Assembly (NCBI GenBank): GCA_021791055.1
Contig: JAJYXI010000042.1
Location: forward strand, 1-64,000
Source of the DNA: Nitrospirota bacterium
GTDB taxonomy: Bacteria > Nitrospirota > Thermodesulfovibrionia > Thermodesulfovibrionales > Dissulfurispiraceae
Direction: 5' to 3'
Length of the DNA stretch: 64,000 nucleotides
The position numbers and the translations under genes were made by a program. Below are positions 1 through 8,572 of this stretch, in pieces (position 1 is the stretch's first letter; each line of letters starts with the position of its first letter). The notes below the pieces were generated by a model. The model saw nothing but the letters and a program-made list of their open reading frames with translations. It had not been told where the DNA came from and searched no databases.

Positions 1-50
1 TCCTTCAATATCCCTATGATCTGTTCCTCCGTGTACTTCGTCTTCTTCAT
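1..50 (-). CDS. IS3-family transposase OrfA, N-terminal fragment
   Basis: Reading left from an ATG at 48-50 gives MKKTKYTEEQIIGILK before the window ends. This is the usual start of the helix-turn-helix OrfA protein of IS3/IS911-type elements, which recognises the IS ends and is fused to OrfB by -1 frameshifting. A strong Shine-Dalgarno (AAGGAGG, complement of 56-62) sits 5 bases before the ATG. Only the first 16 codons are visible, so the subgroup and intactness are unknown. Confidence 0.75.
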   Translation of the reverse strand, partial: MKKTKYTEEQIIGILK

Positions 51-124
51 TCTTGCCTCCTTGTTTAGAGTGTTATTTTATCCCAAAACTCTAATTACAA
101 GTGGCACTGTTTTAGGGGGACAGG
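1..124 (-). mobile_element. End of an IS3-type insertion sequence
   Basis: The orfA start (1-50) is followed by a short leader, and then by a TG-starting terminal sequence (complement of about 97-124, TGACCTGTCCCCCTAAAACA). This fits an IS3-family terminal inverted repeat. The reading frame of the neighbouring RHS gene runs into this repeat and stops there (last residues VDLSP), so the IS apparently inserted in the RHS gene. The other IS end is outside the window, so the repeat pair and target duplication cannot be checked. Confidence 0.6.
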
Positions 125-522
125 TCAACGGTACCAACCGCTATGCCCAACCCATTACCTATTAAACCTGTAGCCGAATCAGCAAATTTGTCCCACCTTA
201 CATTCTTTATTCTCTCATTAAAATATTCCGCCGTTCTTGGAAGATACATCATTGTATTATAAATAGCTGAAGCGAATACTTGCGTTGATGAAGCAGGTGC
301 TGGTGCAGGCGTAGGTGTTGGCGTTGACGACGAGCTTGAAGTCGATGTCGAAGATGAACTGGACGATGATGACGATGAGGCAACAGAATTCCAATATGCC
401 TCCTGCTGGCTACGAGAAGATCCAGCCCATGGATCATAATTGCACCAATAGCATCCGCCTCCCCAACCGCCATAGCTATAATACGTATCATACCAGTTCC
501 CTGTTGGGTCTGTATAAATCAA
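112..522 (-). pseudogene. RHS-repeat protein, variable C-terminal part (frameshifted, IS-truncated)
   Basis: This frame continues the RHS core encoded just upstream (519-1208): it opens with IYTDPTGN, the normal continuation of the RHS signature 'NRYSYTRNNPLIYTDPTG'. A Tyr/Gly-rich tip and a low-complexity Ser/Thr/Pro-Ala linker (residues about 48-80) follow. The frame ends inside the IS terminal repeat. RHS tips are usually toxin or effector domains; no recognisable catalytic motif is visible here. The piece is separated from the core by a one-base deletion, so it is probably not translated as a functional protein. Confidence 0.6.
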
Positions 523-1208
523 AGGGTTGTTCTTGTGTAACTATATCTGTTAAATGCCTGTGGATCAAACGGGTCTTGTACTATGCTGTCAGCGCTTATG
601 AATCTTCCAAGTATCGGGTCGTAATATCTTGCATTGTAATAATACAATCCTGTCTCAGGGTCTTCTTCCTGTCCTGTGTATTTGTGTTTTAGATTTACGC
701 TGCCTTGATTGAGCCTTGTTCCTCCGAATGGGTAGTAGTAGATCTCTTCAACTTTGTTGCCTGCTGAATCAGTTATTATGCTTGAGCTTCCGAGATGGTC
801 TGTGTGGTAGTAGTATGTGTTTGAAGATGTTTTACTTGCTATTCTGCTGCTTCCTGCAAAGATGTATTTTGTGCAGTTTCCATTTGTGCATTCATAAAGT
901 TTTCCTATGTAGATGGTGTTGTTTTTCTTTACTCTCTGTCCTGCATAGTCATAGATGAATGTTGTTCCGTTTATTGATATGGGCCTGTTTTCATAGTCAT
1001 AGAATATGTCTCTTTGTGTGCTTGCTATCATATTTCCATTGGCATCATATTGATATGTGTTTGTACCTGCCTGTATTACTGCATGGGCATTACTATTCTG
1101 GAAGAGCCTGTTCAGATATTCATAGAAGGTTAAAAATAAAATGGTCTTTTGAAGCAATAAATAGGTTAGTACCTGTCTATGTTGACTGTGTACCGTCATA
1201 CTTCTCAC
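519..1208 (-). pseudogene. RHS repeat-associated core domain remnant
   Basis: Residues from about 45 onward show RHS/YD repeats (YQYDANGNMI, YDYENRPI, YDYAGQRVKK) and the RHS core ending in HTDHLGSSSIITD, YYPFGGTR, YTGQEEDPETGLYYYNARYYDP and GRFISADS. RHS proteins are large surface or secreted shells carrying variable C-terminal toxins. The N-terminal repeats are missing: the first 40 or so residues look unlike RHS, and the frame begins 17 bases from gpsA. At about 529 the DNA reads AGAACAAC where AGAAACAAC would keep the frame, so one base is missing. Truncation at both ends plus a frameshift indicate a relic. Confidence 0.7.
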
Positions 1209-1224
1209 TTACACACTTGGCTCC

Positions 1225-2235
1225 TTAATATCCATAGAATTCTGATTTTAGTGTGCGGTTCATCAGATCTCTGACTGCTTCTTTGGGAGGTTTTTCTTTG
1301 TAAAGGGTTAGATACACCTGCTCTGTTATAGGCATGTCGATGCTATATTTCTTCGAAAGGTCGTATGCAGATAAAGTTGTAGCCACACCTTCTGCAACAG
1401 ACCTTGTCTGGCTTATTATGTCTGACAGTTTTTGTCCCTGTCCTAATTTATAGCCCACCGTATAATTCCTCGACAATGGGCCGGTACAGGTAAGCACAAG
1501 ATCGCCGAGGCCGCTCAGTCCCGAAAATGTTATTTCTCTTGCATTCATGCTTATGCCCAGCCTTGTAATCTCGGAAAGGCCTCTTGTTATGAGCGCTGCC
1601 CTTGAATTATGTCCGAGTCCGAGTCCGTCGCAGATACCTGCTGCAATTGCTACGACATTTTTCAGTGCGCCGCCGACCTCAACTCCGATTATGTCATCAT
1701 GGGTGTAGACCCTGAAATAGTCTGTGTTGAATATCTCCTGCAAGAGCAATCCTGCCTTCCTGTCTTCTGATGCGAGTGTTACTGCTGTCGGAAGCTTTGC
1801 AGCAACCTCCTTTGCAAAGCTCGGTCCCGAGAGCGTAGAAACAGGCCTGCCGAGAATTTCTTTAAGTATCATTGACGGTGTCAATAGCGTATCGTTCTCT
1901 ATGCCCTTTGATGCGCTTATTATTATTGCTTCGCTCCTGATGTATTGTTTTACCTGGGTGAATATTGACCGAATATATTGCGTAGGAACGACATTCAATA
2001 TGTATCTGGAGTTGGATACAGCCTCGACAATATCATGCGTCGCCTTTAAGTTGACTGGTATGGCAAAGTCCGGCAAATATATATTATTTATCCTTTCTCT
2101 ATTTATACGCTCTGCCAGATCTTTTTCATGCGCCCATAATGTTACATCGTAGCCTTTTTCTGCAAGGAGCGATGCAAGGGTGGTTCCCCAGCTTCCGGCG
2201 CCTATGACTGATATATAGCTATTGGGGTAATTCAT
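1225..2235 (-). CDS. gpsA: Glycerol-3-phosphate dehydrogenase [NAD(P)+]
   Basis: Cytoplasmic enzyme that makes sn-glycerol-3-phosphate from dihydroxyacetone phosphate for phospholipid synthesis. The N-terminal Rossmann motif is clear (VIGAGSWGTTLA, residues 10-21). The C-terminal catalytic part contains GGALKNVVAIAAG with the catalytic Lys and LGHNSRAALITRG. I chose the ATG at 2235 (MNYPNSYISVIGAG) over the upstream TTG at 2253 because it matches the family N-terminus; neither has a clear ribosome binding site. About 336 residues, the usual length. It lies 71 bases downstream of the receiver gene on the same strand. Confidence 0.95.
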   Translation of the reverse strand: MNYPNSYISVIGAGSWGTTLASLLAEKGYDVTLWAHEKDLAERINRERINNIYLPDFAIPVNLKATHDIVEAVSNSRYILNVVPTQYIRSIFTQVKQYIRSEAIIISASKGIENDTLLTPSMILKEILGRPVSTLSGPSFAKEVAAKLPTAVTLASEDRKAGLLLQEIFNTDYFRVYTHDDIIGVEVGGALKNVVAIAAGICDGLGLGHNSRAALITRGLSEITRLGISMNAREITFSGLSGLGDLVLTCTGPLSRNYTVGYKLGQGQKLSDIISQTRSVAEGVATTLSAYDLSKKYSIDMPITEQVYLTLYKEKPPKEAVRDLMNRTLKSEFYGY

Positions 2236-2306
2236 GACAGGGAAATATAACAAAAACAGCTTTATTTAGCAAATTAGCTGCTGATATTTGGCAAAAGGAG
2301 GGCCGG

Positions 2307-2672
2307 TCAAATTTTCTCCTGAATCATTGACAGCAGGTCATGAAGATAAAACGGCTTGTGAAGAAAGGCATCTGCTCCTGCATCCATAAAATCCCTTTCA
2401 TCGCAATCGGCACTTATGCCGATTATCAATGAGCGGGGATATTGAGAGCGTATTGTCTTGGCAAGCTCAATCCCGTCAATATCGGGCATGGAATAATCGG
2501 TAATAACTATGTCAAAATCCATCTTTTTTAGAAGGTCGAGGGCAGATTTACCACCTTCAACAGCATAAACACTGAATCTGTGAAGGCTCAGGGCATCAGA
2601 GAGAAGCTTCCTGACCATCCTGTCATCATCCACAACAAGGATATTTTTCTTGTTATTTGTCTTTTTTATCAT
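2307..2672 (-). CDS. Stand-alone CheY-like response regulator receiver
   Basis: Single receiver domain of about 121 residues with no output domain. It has the acidic pocket DDD (residues 15-17), the phospho-acceptor Asp59 in VITDYSMPD, the Ser of ISAD near 87 and Lys106 in FLHKPF. It probably works by phosphotransfer or protein contact rather than DNA binding; no kinase is nearby. The frame can be extended to an ATG at 2702, but that codon falls inside the -10 box of a good promoter (2694-2722), so the ATG at 2672 is preferred. It is divergent from the XRE regulator. Confidence 0.85.
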   Translation of the reverse strand: MIKKTNNKKNILVVDDDRMVRKLLSDALSLHRFSVYAVEGGKSALDLLKKMDFDIVITDYSMPDIDGIELAKTIRSQYPRSLIIGISADCDERDFMDAGADAFLHKPFYLHDLLSMIQEKI

Positions 2673-2693
2673 ATCAACCAGGCTTTTGGGGAA

Positions 2694-2734
2694 AGCATAC
2701 AACTATTGGTTGTATTTGTCAACGGTTTGCAACC
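2694..2734 (-). promoter_or_regulatory. Promoter with overlapping inverted repeats (receiver gene / XRE regulator)
   Basis: On the minus strand TTGACA (complement of 2717-2722) and TATGCT (complement of 2694-2699) are 17 bases apart, a good sigma-70 promoter for the receiver gene. Two short inverted repeats overlap it: CAAC-5-GTTG at 2700-2712, in the spacer, and GGTT-3-AACC at 2724-2734. The divergently encoded XRE protein (2800) is the natural candidate to bind them. Binding is inferred. Confidence 0.45.
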
Positions 2735-2799
2735 ATAGGTTTATAGACTTTTTACAATTTTATTTATAAAGTTTTCATAGCTCTTATTTAGAGCAATTT

Positions 2800-3153
2800 A
2801 TGAAAAAACAGAATAAAAAGACTATTGACCAACTTATAAAGGAGTTCAGAAAGGCAGCCGGCATATCGCAGATGAAGCTTGCAGAAATGATCGGCGTCTC
2901 ATATCAACAGATACAGAAGTATGAAAAAGGCATCAGCAGTATAAGCATTAACAGATTAAAACAGATATCAAATGCCCTCGGTGTACCTATAAAGGAATTT
3001 TTCCCTTCTGAGAAATGGGTTATTTCAGAGACACTGGCAACATACGGAAAGATGACAGATGATGAGCAGCTTCTGCTGCACCTATTCAGAGAGATAAAAG
3101 ACAAAAAATTGAAAAAAGCCATCATTGAATTTATCAAGACTGTAGCAAAATAA
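2800..3153 (+). CDS. XRE-family transcriptional regulator
   Basis: 117 residues. The N-terminal half is a Cro/CI-type helix-turn-helix (about residues 9-67: LIKEFRKAAGISQMKLAEMIGVSYQQIQKYEKG, then ISINRLKQISNALGVPIKEFF). The C-terminal 45 residues are charged and helical and could dimerise; there is no signal-sensing domain. It is divergent from the receiver gene, and the shared intergenic region carries candidate operators. Targets are unknown; autoregulation is likely by analogy with the family. Confidence 0.85.
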   Translation: MKKQNKKTIDQLIKEFRKAAGISQMKLAEMIGVSYQQIQKYEKGISSISINRLKQISNALGVPIKEFFPSEKWVISETLATYGKMTDDEQLLLHLFREIKDKKLKKAIIEFIKTVAK

Positions 3154-3155
3154 AA

Positions 3156-3599
3156 TTAGAGCTCCAGCATCATGATAACAGCATCCTCTGTGGGATTCAC
3201 ATAATAGCCTTTTCTTGTCCCGACCATGTTGAATCCAAACTTCTCGTAGAGTTTTCTCGCAGCATAATTGGATGCCCTCACCTCAAGGTAGAAAAACCTG
3301 CAGCCCTCTATCCTCAGCCCCTGCATTACATTATCAAGCAGCATCGTTGCAATACCGCATTTTCTGTAATCAGGATGAACAGCCAAATCCAGAAGATGGC
3401 ACTCATCGGCTATATGCTTTACGCAGACATATCCGACAATAACACCGCTAAGCTCTGCAACCCTCGTTATGGAATGTTTGCTGTAAATCTCGCTTTGAAA
3501 TGATGTCTCTGACCAAGGTGTAGTAAAAGAGAGTCTCTCTATCTTTACAACATCAGGTATGTCATCAGAATACATTTCACGGATATATACGGTGTTCAT
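3156..3599 (-). CDS. rimI: Ribosomal protein S18-alanine N-acetyltransferase (RimI-like GNAT)
   Basis: 147-residue GNAT acetyltransferase, which transfers acetyl from acetyl-CoA to an N-terminal amine, classically on ribosomal protein S18. The acetyl-CoA loop is visible as VHPDYRKCGIATMLLD (motif A, residues about 77-92), followed by EVRASNYAARKLYEKFGFNMVGTRKGYY, typical of RimI. It overlaps the end of tsaB by 4 bases, and rimI-tsaB pairing is common in bacteria. The real substrate is assigned by family and context only. Confidence 0.85.
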   Translation of the reverse strand: MNTVYIREMYSDDIPDVVKIERLSFTTPWSETSFQSEIYSKHSITRVAELSGVIVGYVCVKHIADECHLLDLAVHPDYRKCGIATMLLDNVMQGLRIEGCRFFYLEVRASNYAARKLYEKFGFNMVGTRKGYYVNPTEDAVIMMLEL

Positions 3600-4279
3600 G
3601 CACCCAGTTTTATCTCCGCCTCTGACTTCCTGAGATACAGCGGTATAAGCCTTATCGGATCTTCAAATTCGCCCCTTTTTGCCTTAATCATGCCCAGATG
3701 TGCGACATTTGAAGGTGAAGGCACCATGACCTGCGGATGCGTGAAAACAGCCATATTGCCGAGATTCGCCTCGATATCGGATTTGTACAGAAGGGCGCCC
3801 TCTCCTAAAAAAAGTGTCGGCTCGTTTATTCCTGACAAAAGATTGTCTATTTTTATAGTCTGCTCATTCATAGCCCTTGTAAAACCGGCGTTGGTCCATT
3901 TGAATATTCCTGCATAGACCTCTCTTTTTCGCGCATCAAGAAGGGGGCATACCTGATATTTGGCAAAGGGTATGTTCCATGCAAATGCCTCAAGAGTTGA
4001 GACAGATACAAGCCTTTTGCCTGTGGCGTATACAAGACCTTTCACCGTGCTGAGTCCCACCCTGAGCCCTGTGAATGAGCCTGGCCCTATGGCAATGGCA
4101 AAGACATCGATGTCATCTATTTTCAGACCCGACTGCATAAGCATATGATCTATCGCCCCCATTAAGCGCTCAGAGTGCGTAACTTTCACATTTATCCGCG
4201 ATTCGGCAATAAGGTTATTGTCGTCCATTATTGCCACGCCGCCCACCATTGTTGAAGTCTCTATCGCAAGCATTTTCAT
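3596..4279 (-). CDS. tsaB: tRNA threonylcarbamoyladenosine biosynthesis protein TsaB
   Basis: 227-residue ASKHA-fold protein, partner of TsaD and TsaE in making the t6A modification at A37 of ANN-decoding tRNAs. The diagnostic N-terminus (MLAIETSTMVGGVAI) and the core motif AIAIGPGSFTGLRVGLSTVKGLVYA (about residues 61-86) are present. Its operon partner is rimI. TsaC, which makes the threonylcarbamoyl-AMP intermediate, is encoded separately at 32867, so two t6A genes lie in the window. Confidence 0.93.
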   Translation of the reverse strand: MKMLAIETSTMVGGVAIMDDNNLIAESRINVKVTHSERLMGAIDHMLMQSGLKIDDIDVFAIAIGPGSFTGLRVGLSTVKGLVYATGKRLVSVSTLEAFAWNIPFAKYQVCPLLDARKREVYAGIFKWTNAGFTRAMNEQTIKIDNLLSGINEPTLFLGEGALLYKSDIEANLGNMAVFTHPQVMVPSPSNVAHLGMIKAKRGEFEDPIRLIPLYLRKSEAEIKLGA

Positions 4280-4333
4280 ATTCGGTTATAAATTAAATGT
4301 TATGCGTGCGGGAAATAGATTTGCAAGCACCAC

Positions 4334-5551
4334 CTAATTCCCCATTTTAAACTTTCTCGAAAATATTATGCTACCAACAATACACAGTATTGCAAAAATC
4401 TTCAGCGAAGCAACCGTACCGAGGGAGTGCGCTGTAATGCCTATGATGGAATTCCCCACCGGTGCAAAGCCCAAGAACACAAGGGTATAAAGGCTCATCA
4501 CCCTTCCCCTCAATGAATCAGGCACTGCATGCTGTATAAAGCTGTTGCTTGTCGCAAGAAAACTCACAATACCCCACCCTGCAAAAAATATGAAAAGCAC
4601 GGAGAGGTAGAAATTTCTGGAAAAGGATATGCCTAAGATGGCTAAAGAAAAGACAAGCCCTGAAAGAGTAATATAAATGTCCTTTCTCCTGACCTCTCCC
4701 TTGAATGCAATCATCATCGCCGCAATAAAAGATCCTGCGCCTGCAGAAGCAACGAGAAAACTGAGACCCCTGGCCCCCACATTTAATATCTCGCCTGCAA
4801 GTACAGGCAGAAGGGTAATATAGGGGATTCCAAAGAGGCTGAATACCGCAATCAGAGCCATCATATATAAAACAGGCTTCTCTTTTACTATAAACCTCCA
4901 GCCGTCGGCTATATCTTTCCAGATATTGCTCTGATAGGCCTTTATCGCTCCCTTTGCCTTTATTTTAGACAATGCAAAAATCACAGGAATAAAACTCACT
5001 GCGTTGATGTAAAAACATGCAGGAATGCCGATACTCGAAATTATGAATCCAGCTATTACAGGGCCTATAATCCTCGCTCCGTTAAAGGCTGCAGAGTTAA
5101 GGGCAATGGCGTTTGTGATGTCAGCCTTAACAACCACCTCTGCAAGGAATGCCTGTCTTGCAGGCACATCAAAGGCATTCACCGTTCCCAAAAAAGTGGC
5201 AATAATGCCCACATGCCATACAGTTATGATATTTTTATCTGCAAGGATTGCAACCGTGAGGGCAGGTATTATAGACATTATCTGTGTAATAATCAGTATA
5301 TTCCGTTTTGGATACCTGTCGGCGACCATGCCTCCGAAAAGCGTAAATAAAAGTATTGGCAGAGAAGAAAGCGACGCTACAATTCCGAGATAAAGGGGAG
5401 ATTTTGTCAGCGAATACACAAGCCAGCTCTGGGCAACAGAATGCATCCATGTACCTGAAAGGGATATTATCTGACCAAGCCAGAACAGCCTGAAGTCCCT
5501 GACATATAATGCCGGAAATTTCTGGGCCGGAAATCTCTGTCCGTTCTCCAT
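4334..5551 (-). CDS. MFS transporter, EntS/MFS_3-type exporter
   Basis: 405-residue inner-membrane protein with about 11-12 hydrophobic segments. It has the MFS_3 pattern: FRLFWLGQIISLSGTWMHSVAQSWLVYSLTKSP near the N-terminus, the loop-2/3 motif GGMVADRYPKRNILI and the second-half loop PDSLRGRVMSLYTL. This family includes enterobactin exporters and macrolide efflux pumps, so the substrate cannot be named. It is divergent from znuA with only 41 bases between the start codons. Shared metal-responsive control is possible, and a metallophore role would fit, but neither is shown. Confidence 0.8.
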   Translation of the reverse strand: MENGQRFPAQKFPALYVRDFRLFWLGQIISLSGTWMHSVAQSWLVYSLTKSPLYLGIVASLSSLPILLFTLFGGMVADRYPKRNILIITQIMSIIPALTVAILADKNIITVWHVGIIATFLGTVNAFDVPARQAFLAEVVVKADITNAIALNSAAFNGARIIGPVIAGFIISSIGIPACFYINAVSFIPVIFALSKIKAKGAIKAYQSNIWKDIADGWRFIVKEKPVLYMMALIAVFSLFGIPYITLLPVLAGEILNVGARGLSFLVASAGAGSFIAAMMIAFKGEVRRKDIYITLSGLVFSLAILGISFSRNFYLSVLFIFFAGWGIVSFLATSNSFIQHAVPDSLRGRVMSLYTLVFLGFAPVGNSIIGITAHSLGTVASLKIFAILCIVGSIIFSRKFKMGN

Positions 5552-5553
5552 GT

Positions 5554-5570
5554 GTTATTATATCAGTAAC
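5554..5570. promoter_or_regulatory. Candidate metal-regulator operator between MFS exporter and znuA
   Basis: In the 41-base divergent gap, GTTA and TAAC half-sites flank an AT-rich centre (5554-5557 and 5567-5570). This resembles the outer half-sites of Zur/Fur-type boxes. Only the outer four bases on each side are symmetric, so this is a weak candidate. Confidence 0.25.
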
Positions 5571-5592
5571 GACTCTGTTTCGGAGGCTTCAA

Positions 5593-6507
5593 ATGAAAAA
5601 AACCTTTGCCTTTTTTGCTGCTTACCTTTTGCCTTTTGCCATTTGCCTTTTGCCCGCTGAACTCTTTGCCGAACAAATCAAGGTTGTTGTATCCATACAT
5701 CCCCTTTATGACATAACAAAACAAATCGGGAAAGACATGATCGCTGTGAAGACACTGCTGCCTCCTGCTGCATCGCCCCACACATTTGAGCCTACGCCGA
5801 AACAGATGATGGAGCTCCATGACGCTAAGATATTCATCAAAATCGGCGCAGGCCTTGAATTCTGGGCAGACAGGATTGTGAAGGCTGTCTCTAATAAAAA
5901 TCTAATAGTCGTGGATCTGTCAAAAGACATGCCTCTGATACACGGCACACATAGGCATGAACATGGCGAATCCCCGAAAATTTTTTCGGGACGGGCTGCT
6001 GATCCTCACTTCTGGCTCGACCCTGTGCTGACAAAAAAAATTGTGGACAAGATTACAAATGGCCTCATACAAATAGACCCTCAAAATAAAAAATTCTACG
6101 CAGACAATGCAGAATATTATAAACAGCAGCTCGATAAGCTGAATGAAGAGATAATTCAGAAAATTCGCCAGCTTAAGACTAAAGAGTATGTCACATTTCA
6201 CCCTGCATGGAATTATTTTTCAAAAAGATACGGACTAAAAGTGGTTGGAGTCATCGAGGAAGCCCCCGGAAGAGAGCCGACTCCTGGCGATGTCGCAAGG
6301 ATAGTAAAGGAATTAAAGAGATCGAATATACGGGTAGTATTTGCAGAGCCCCAGTCTAATCCAAAGATTGCTGAGGCAATAGCAAAAGAAGCACACGCGA
6401 GAGTTCTATTCCTCGACCCTATTGGCGCATCCAACGCACCTGACAGAGACACCTATATAAAGCTTATACGCTACAATCTATCCCAGATGGAAAGGGCAAT
6501 GAAATGA
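5593..6507 (+). CDS. znuA: Zinc/manganese ABC transporter, periplasmic binding protein
   Basis: Periplasmic metal-binding component of a ZnuABC-type importer, about 304 residues. A signal peptide spans roughly residues 1-22. Family metal ligands are visible in SPHTFEPTP, DPHFWLDP, TFHPAW and the C-terminal EPQSNP region, with a short His-rich loop (HGTHRHEHGE) typical of zinc-specific members. I chose the ATG at 5593 because GGAGG lies at 5582-5586; the longer frame from 5509 overlaps the divergent MFS gene. Two oddities: the signal peptide is encoded by CTTTTGCC-like tandem repeats, and residues just before DPHFWLDP come from a perfect palindrome (5973-5990). Confidence 0.9.
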   Translation: MKKTFAFFAAYLLPFAICLLPAELFAEQIKVVVSIHPLYDITKQIGKDMIAVKTLLPPAASPHTFEPTPKQMMELHDAKIFIKIGAGLEFWADRIVKAVSNKNLIVVDLSKDMPLIHGTHRHEHGESPKIFSGRAADPHFWLDPVLTKKIVDKITNGLIQIDPQNKKFYADNAEYYKQQLDKLNEEIIQKIRQLKTKEYVTFHPAWNYFSKRYGLKVVGVIEEAPGREPTPGDVARIVKELKRSNIRVVFAEPQSNPKIAEAIAKEAHARVLFLDPIGASNAPDRDTYIKLIRYNLSQMERAMK

Positions 6508-6548
6508 GAGATAATCATTCGCATTAAGACATATGGGTGAATAATGGT

Positions 6549-7331
6549 ATGAAGGCTATTGAAATAGAAAATCTTGATGTATCCATAAACAGTAAAGATA
6601 TATTAAAGGGCATAAACCTTGAGCTTGGCGAAGGGAAATTTCTGGGTATTGTAGGCCCAAACGGAAGCGGAAAGACAACACTGCTCAGGGCTATTATAGG
6701 GATAATTAGACCAACATCGGGGACGGTCAGGATTTTTGAAGCCTCTCCTTTTGAGGCGATACAAAAGGGCATATTCGGCTATCTGCCTCAGAGCCAGAAG
6801 ATAGAGATCAACTTCCCTGCAAGGGCAATAGATGTCGTTATAATGGGAATCTATTCAAGACTCGGCATGTTAAAATGGCCTTCAAGACAAGACATTGATA
6901 GAGCAGAGGAAATGTTATCAATCATGGATATGGCCGGCCTCGAAAACGAGCCGTTCAGCAACCTCTCAGGCGGACAGCAGCAGAGGGTATCCATTGCAAG
7001 GGCGCTTATAAACAATCCGAGGATATTAATCCTTGACGAGCCGAGCACAGGCATAGATGTAGTGGGACAGGAAGATTTCTACCATCTCCTGAAGGGACTT
7101 CAGAAGAAACTAAATCTCACCATAATAATGGTCTCCCATGATATAGGCGCTGTCACATCATACGTGGATGAAATCGCATGTCTTAATAAAACACTGCACT
7201 ACCACGGGAGTCCCATGGGTGCTCTCAATGATGCGGTAATAAAGCAACTTTACGGCAAGCATGTGGATATTATGATGCATACAGAGCTTTGTGAAAAATG
7301 CGAAAGGCTTCATAGCGAACGCAAACATTAA
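6549..7331 (+). CDS. znuC: Zinc/manganese ABC transporter, ATP-binding protein
   Basis: ATPase of the metal importer, about 260 residues. It shows Walker A (GPNGSGKTT, residues 36-44), the Q-loop (YLPQSQ), the ABC signature LSGGQQQRVSIARAL, Walker B (RILILDEPS) and the switch His (VSHD). An ATG at 6549 is preceded by GGGTGA (6535-6540) at suitable distance; a GTG at 6537 is the alternative start. The last residues are rich in Cys/His (HTELCEKCERLHSERKH), perhaps metal-sensing. The permease follows after 4 bases. Confidence 0.92.
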   Translation: MKAIEIENLDVSINSKDILKGINLELGEGKFLGIVGPNGSGKTTLLRAIIGIIRPTSGTVRIFEASPFEAIQKGIFGYLPQSQKIEINFPARAIDVVIMGIYSRLGMLKWPSRQDIDRAEEMLSIMDMAGLENEPFSNLSGGQQQRVSIARALINNPRILILDEPSTGIDVVGQEDFYHLLKGLQKKLNLTIIMVSHDIGAVTSYVDEIACLNKTLHYHGSPMGALNDAVIKQLYGKHVDIMMHTELCEKCERLHSERKH

Positions 7332-7335
7332 AATT

Positions 7336-8142
7336 ATGTTCGAGATTTTTTCATATGGATTCATGCAGAGGGCGCTGCTCACAGGAGCAGTGCTGGCAAT
7401 ATTTTCAGGCATAATATCGGTGTTCATAGTCCTCAGACGGGTATCGTTTTTAGGCTCAGGCATATCGCATGCCGCATTCGGAGGGGTTTCCATAGGCTTC
7501 CTGTTAGGCGTCAATCCTCTTATTACTGCCCTTATATATTCCACTGTTGTGGCATTTGGCATAGAACAGATAAGTACAAAAGGAAGGCTTGCTGAGGATA
7601 CAGCCATAGGAATATTCTTTTCGAGTTCCATGGCGCTTGGCATTGTCCTCGTTGGATTATCACCAAGCTACAATGTCGACCTTTTCGGATACCTCTTCGG
7701 CAGCATATTGGCCATAACAAATGAGGATGCATTAATAGCCGTATTCGTAACCATCTTCCTGATGGGGATTATATTCGCAATAATGAAAGAGCTGTATTTT
7801 ATTACATTCAATGAAGAGCTGGCATTTGTGAGCGGAATAAAGGTAAGGCTCATAAAATCCATATTCCTCTTATCAATGGCGATCGCCATAGTAGTAGGCA
7901 TAAAGTTGGTTGGCATTATCCTCATCTCGGCGCTTCTTGTAATACCCGGCGCTACTGCGCATTTGCTGACAAAAAGATTTTACAGGATGGTCTTTATTTC
8001 ATGCCTTATATCGCTCTTTTCCACGATTTCAGGAATTATAATATCATACCGCCTCAATCTTGCGCCGGGAGGCACAATAGTCCTTATGCTGTCAGTTACA
8101 TTCTTCATTGCATTTTTCAACAAGGCATTAAATAATGCTTGA
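7336..8142 (+). CDS. znuB: Zinc/manganese ABC transporter, permease
   Basis: Integral membrane permease of the ABC-3 family, about 268 residues with 7-8 transmembrane helices. The family motif GSGISHAAFGGVSIGFLLG is near the N-terminus, and the coupling region GIKVRLIKS is in the second half. The longer frame starts inside znuC at 7291, but the ATG at 7336 (MFEIFSYGFMQRALL) matches the family N-terminus and leaves a 4-base gap. Together with znuA and znuC this is a complete importer operon. Confidence 0.92.
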   Translation: MFEIFSYGFMQRALLTGAVLAIFSGIISVFIVLRRVSFLGSGISHAAFGGVSIGFLLGVNPLITALIYSTVVAFGIEQISTKGRLAEDTAIGIFFSSSMALGIVLVGLSPSYNVDLFGYLFGSILAITNEDALIAVFVTIFLMGIIFAIMKELYFITFNEELAFVSGIKVRLIKSIFLLSMAIAIVVGIKLVGIILISALLVIPGATAHLLTKRFYRMVFISCLISLFSTISGIIISYRLNLAPGGTIVLMLSVTFFIAFFNKALNNA

Positions 8143-8212
8143 AATTTTATTTGTTTAGGTGTATCTTTGTCTTAAAGAAACAACATGTTTTAAAGAAAGG
8201 GGGTGAAGGAAA

Positions 8213-8572
8213 ATGAAAAAGGCAATTCTATTAGCAATGGCAGTATTATTTCTCTTCTCTTTTGGATGTGCTACAAAAGACTATGTAAAACAGCAGATAG
8301 ACCCTCTTGTTGACAGGATCAGCAAGCTTGAGGCAAGGGTTTCAGCCCTTGAATCCAAGGTGAGCGCAATTGAAGGCAAGATGCCCGGAATTGACGAAGC
8401 CAAGAGGGATGCAAGAGAGGCTAAGTCACTTGCTCAGGAGGCAATGAGGGTTGCAAAGGAGTCTGCCGACAGGGCTGAGGCTGCTGCAAAGAGGGCCGAG
8501 GCTGCTGCAGACAGGGCAGAAGAGGCATTCGGAAAGGCTAAAAAGGCATTTGAATTACAGCAGAAGAAGTAA
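8213..8572 (+). CDS. Small alanine-zipper lipoprotein (Lpp-like)
   Basis: 119 residues. An N-terminal lipoprotein signal ends in FSFGC with Cys19 as the lipidation site. The rest is a continuous amphipathic helix: a Leu/Val heptad segment (about residues 28-60, with repeated LEARVSALESKVSAIEGK) followed by an Ala-rich zipper (about 65-112, AEAAAKRAEAAADRAEEAF). Murein-lipoprotein and alanine-zipper proteins with this build trimerise and anchor the outer membrane to the wall. A strong ribosome binding site (GGGGGTGAAGG) precedes the ATG. It is convergent with the L,D-transpeptidase gene, an enzyme class that in enterobacteria attaches Lpp to peptidoglycan, so a functional link is attractive but inferred. 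Confidence 0.8.
   Translation: MKKAILLAMAVLFLFSFGCATKDYVKQQIDPLVDRISKLEARVSALESKVSAIEGKMPGIDEAKRDAREAKSLAQEAMRVAKESADRAEAAAKRAEAAADRAEEAFGKAKKAFELQQKK

Noticed and set aside
5235-5450. Minus-strand 71-residue frame within the MFS gene
   Set aside because: Shadow of the MFS coding frame with high Cys/Arg content.
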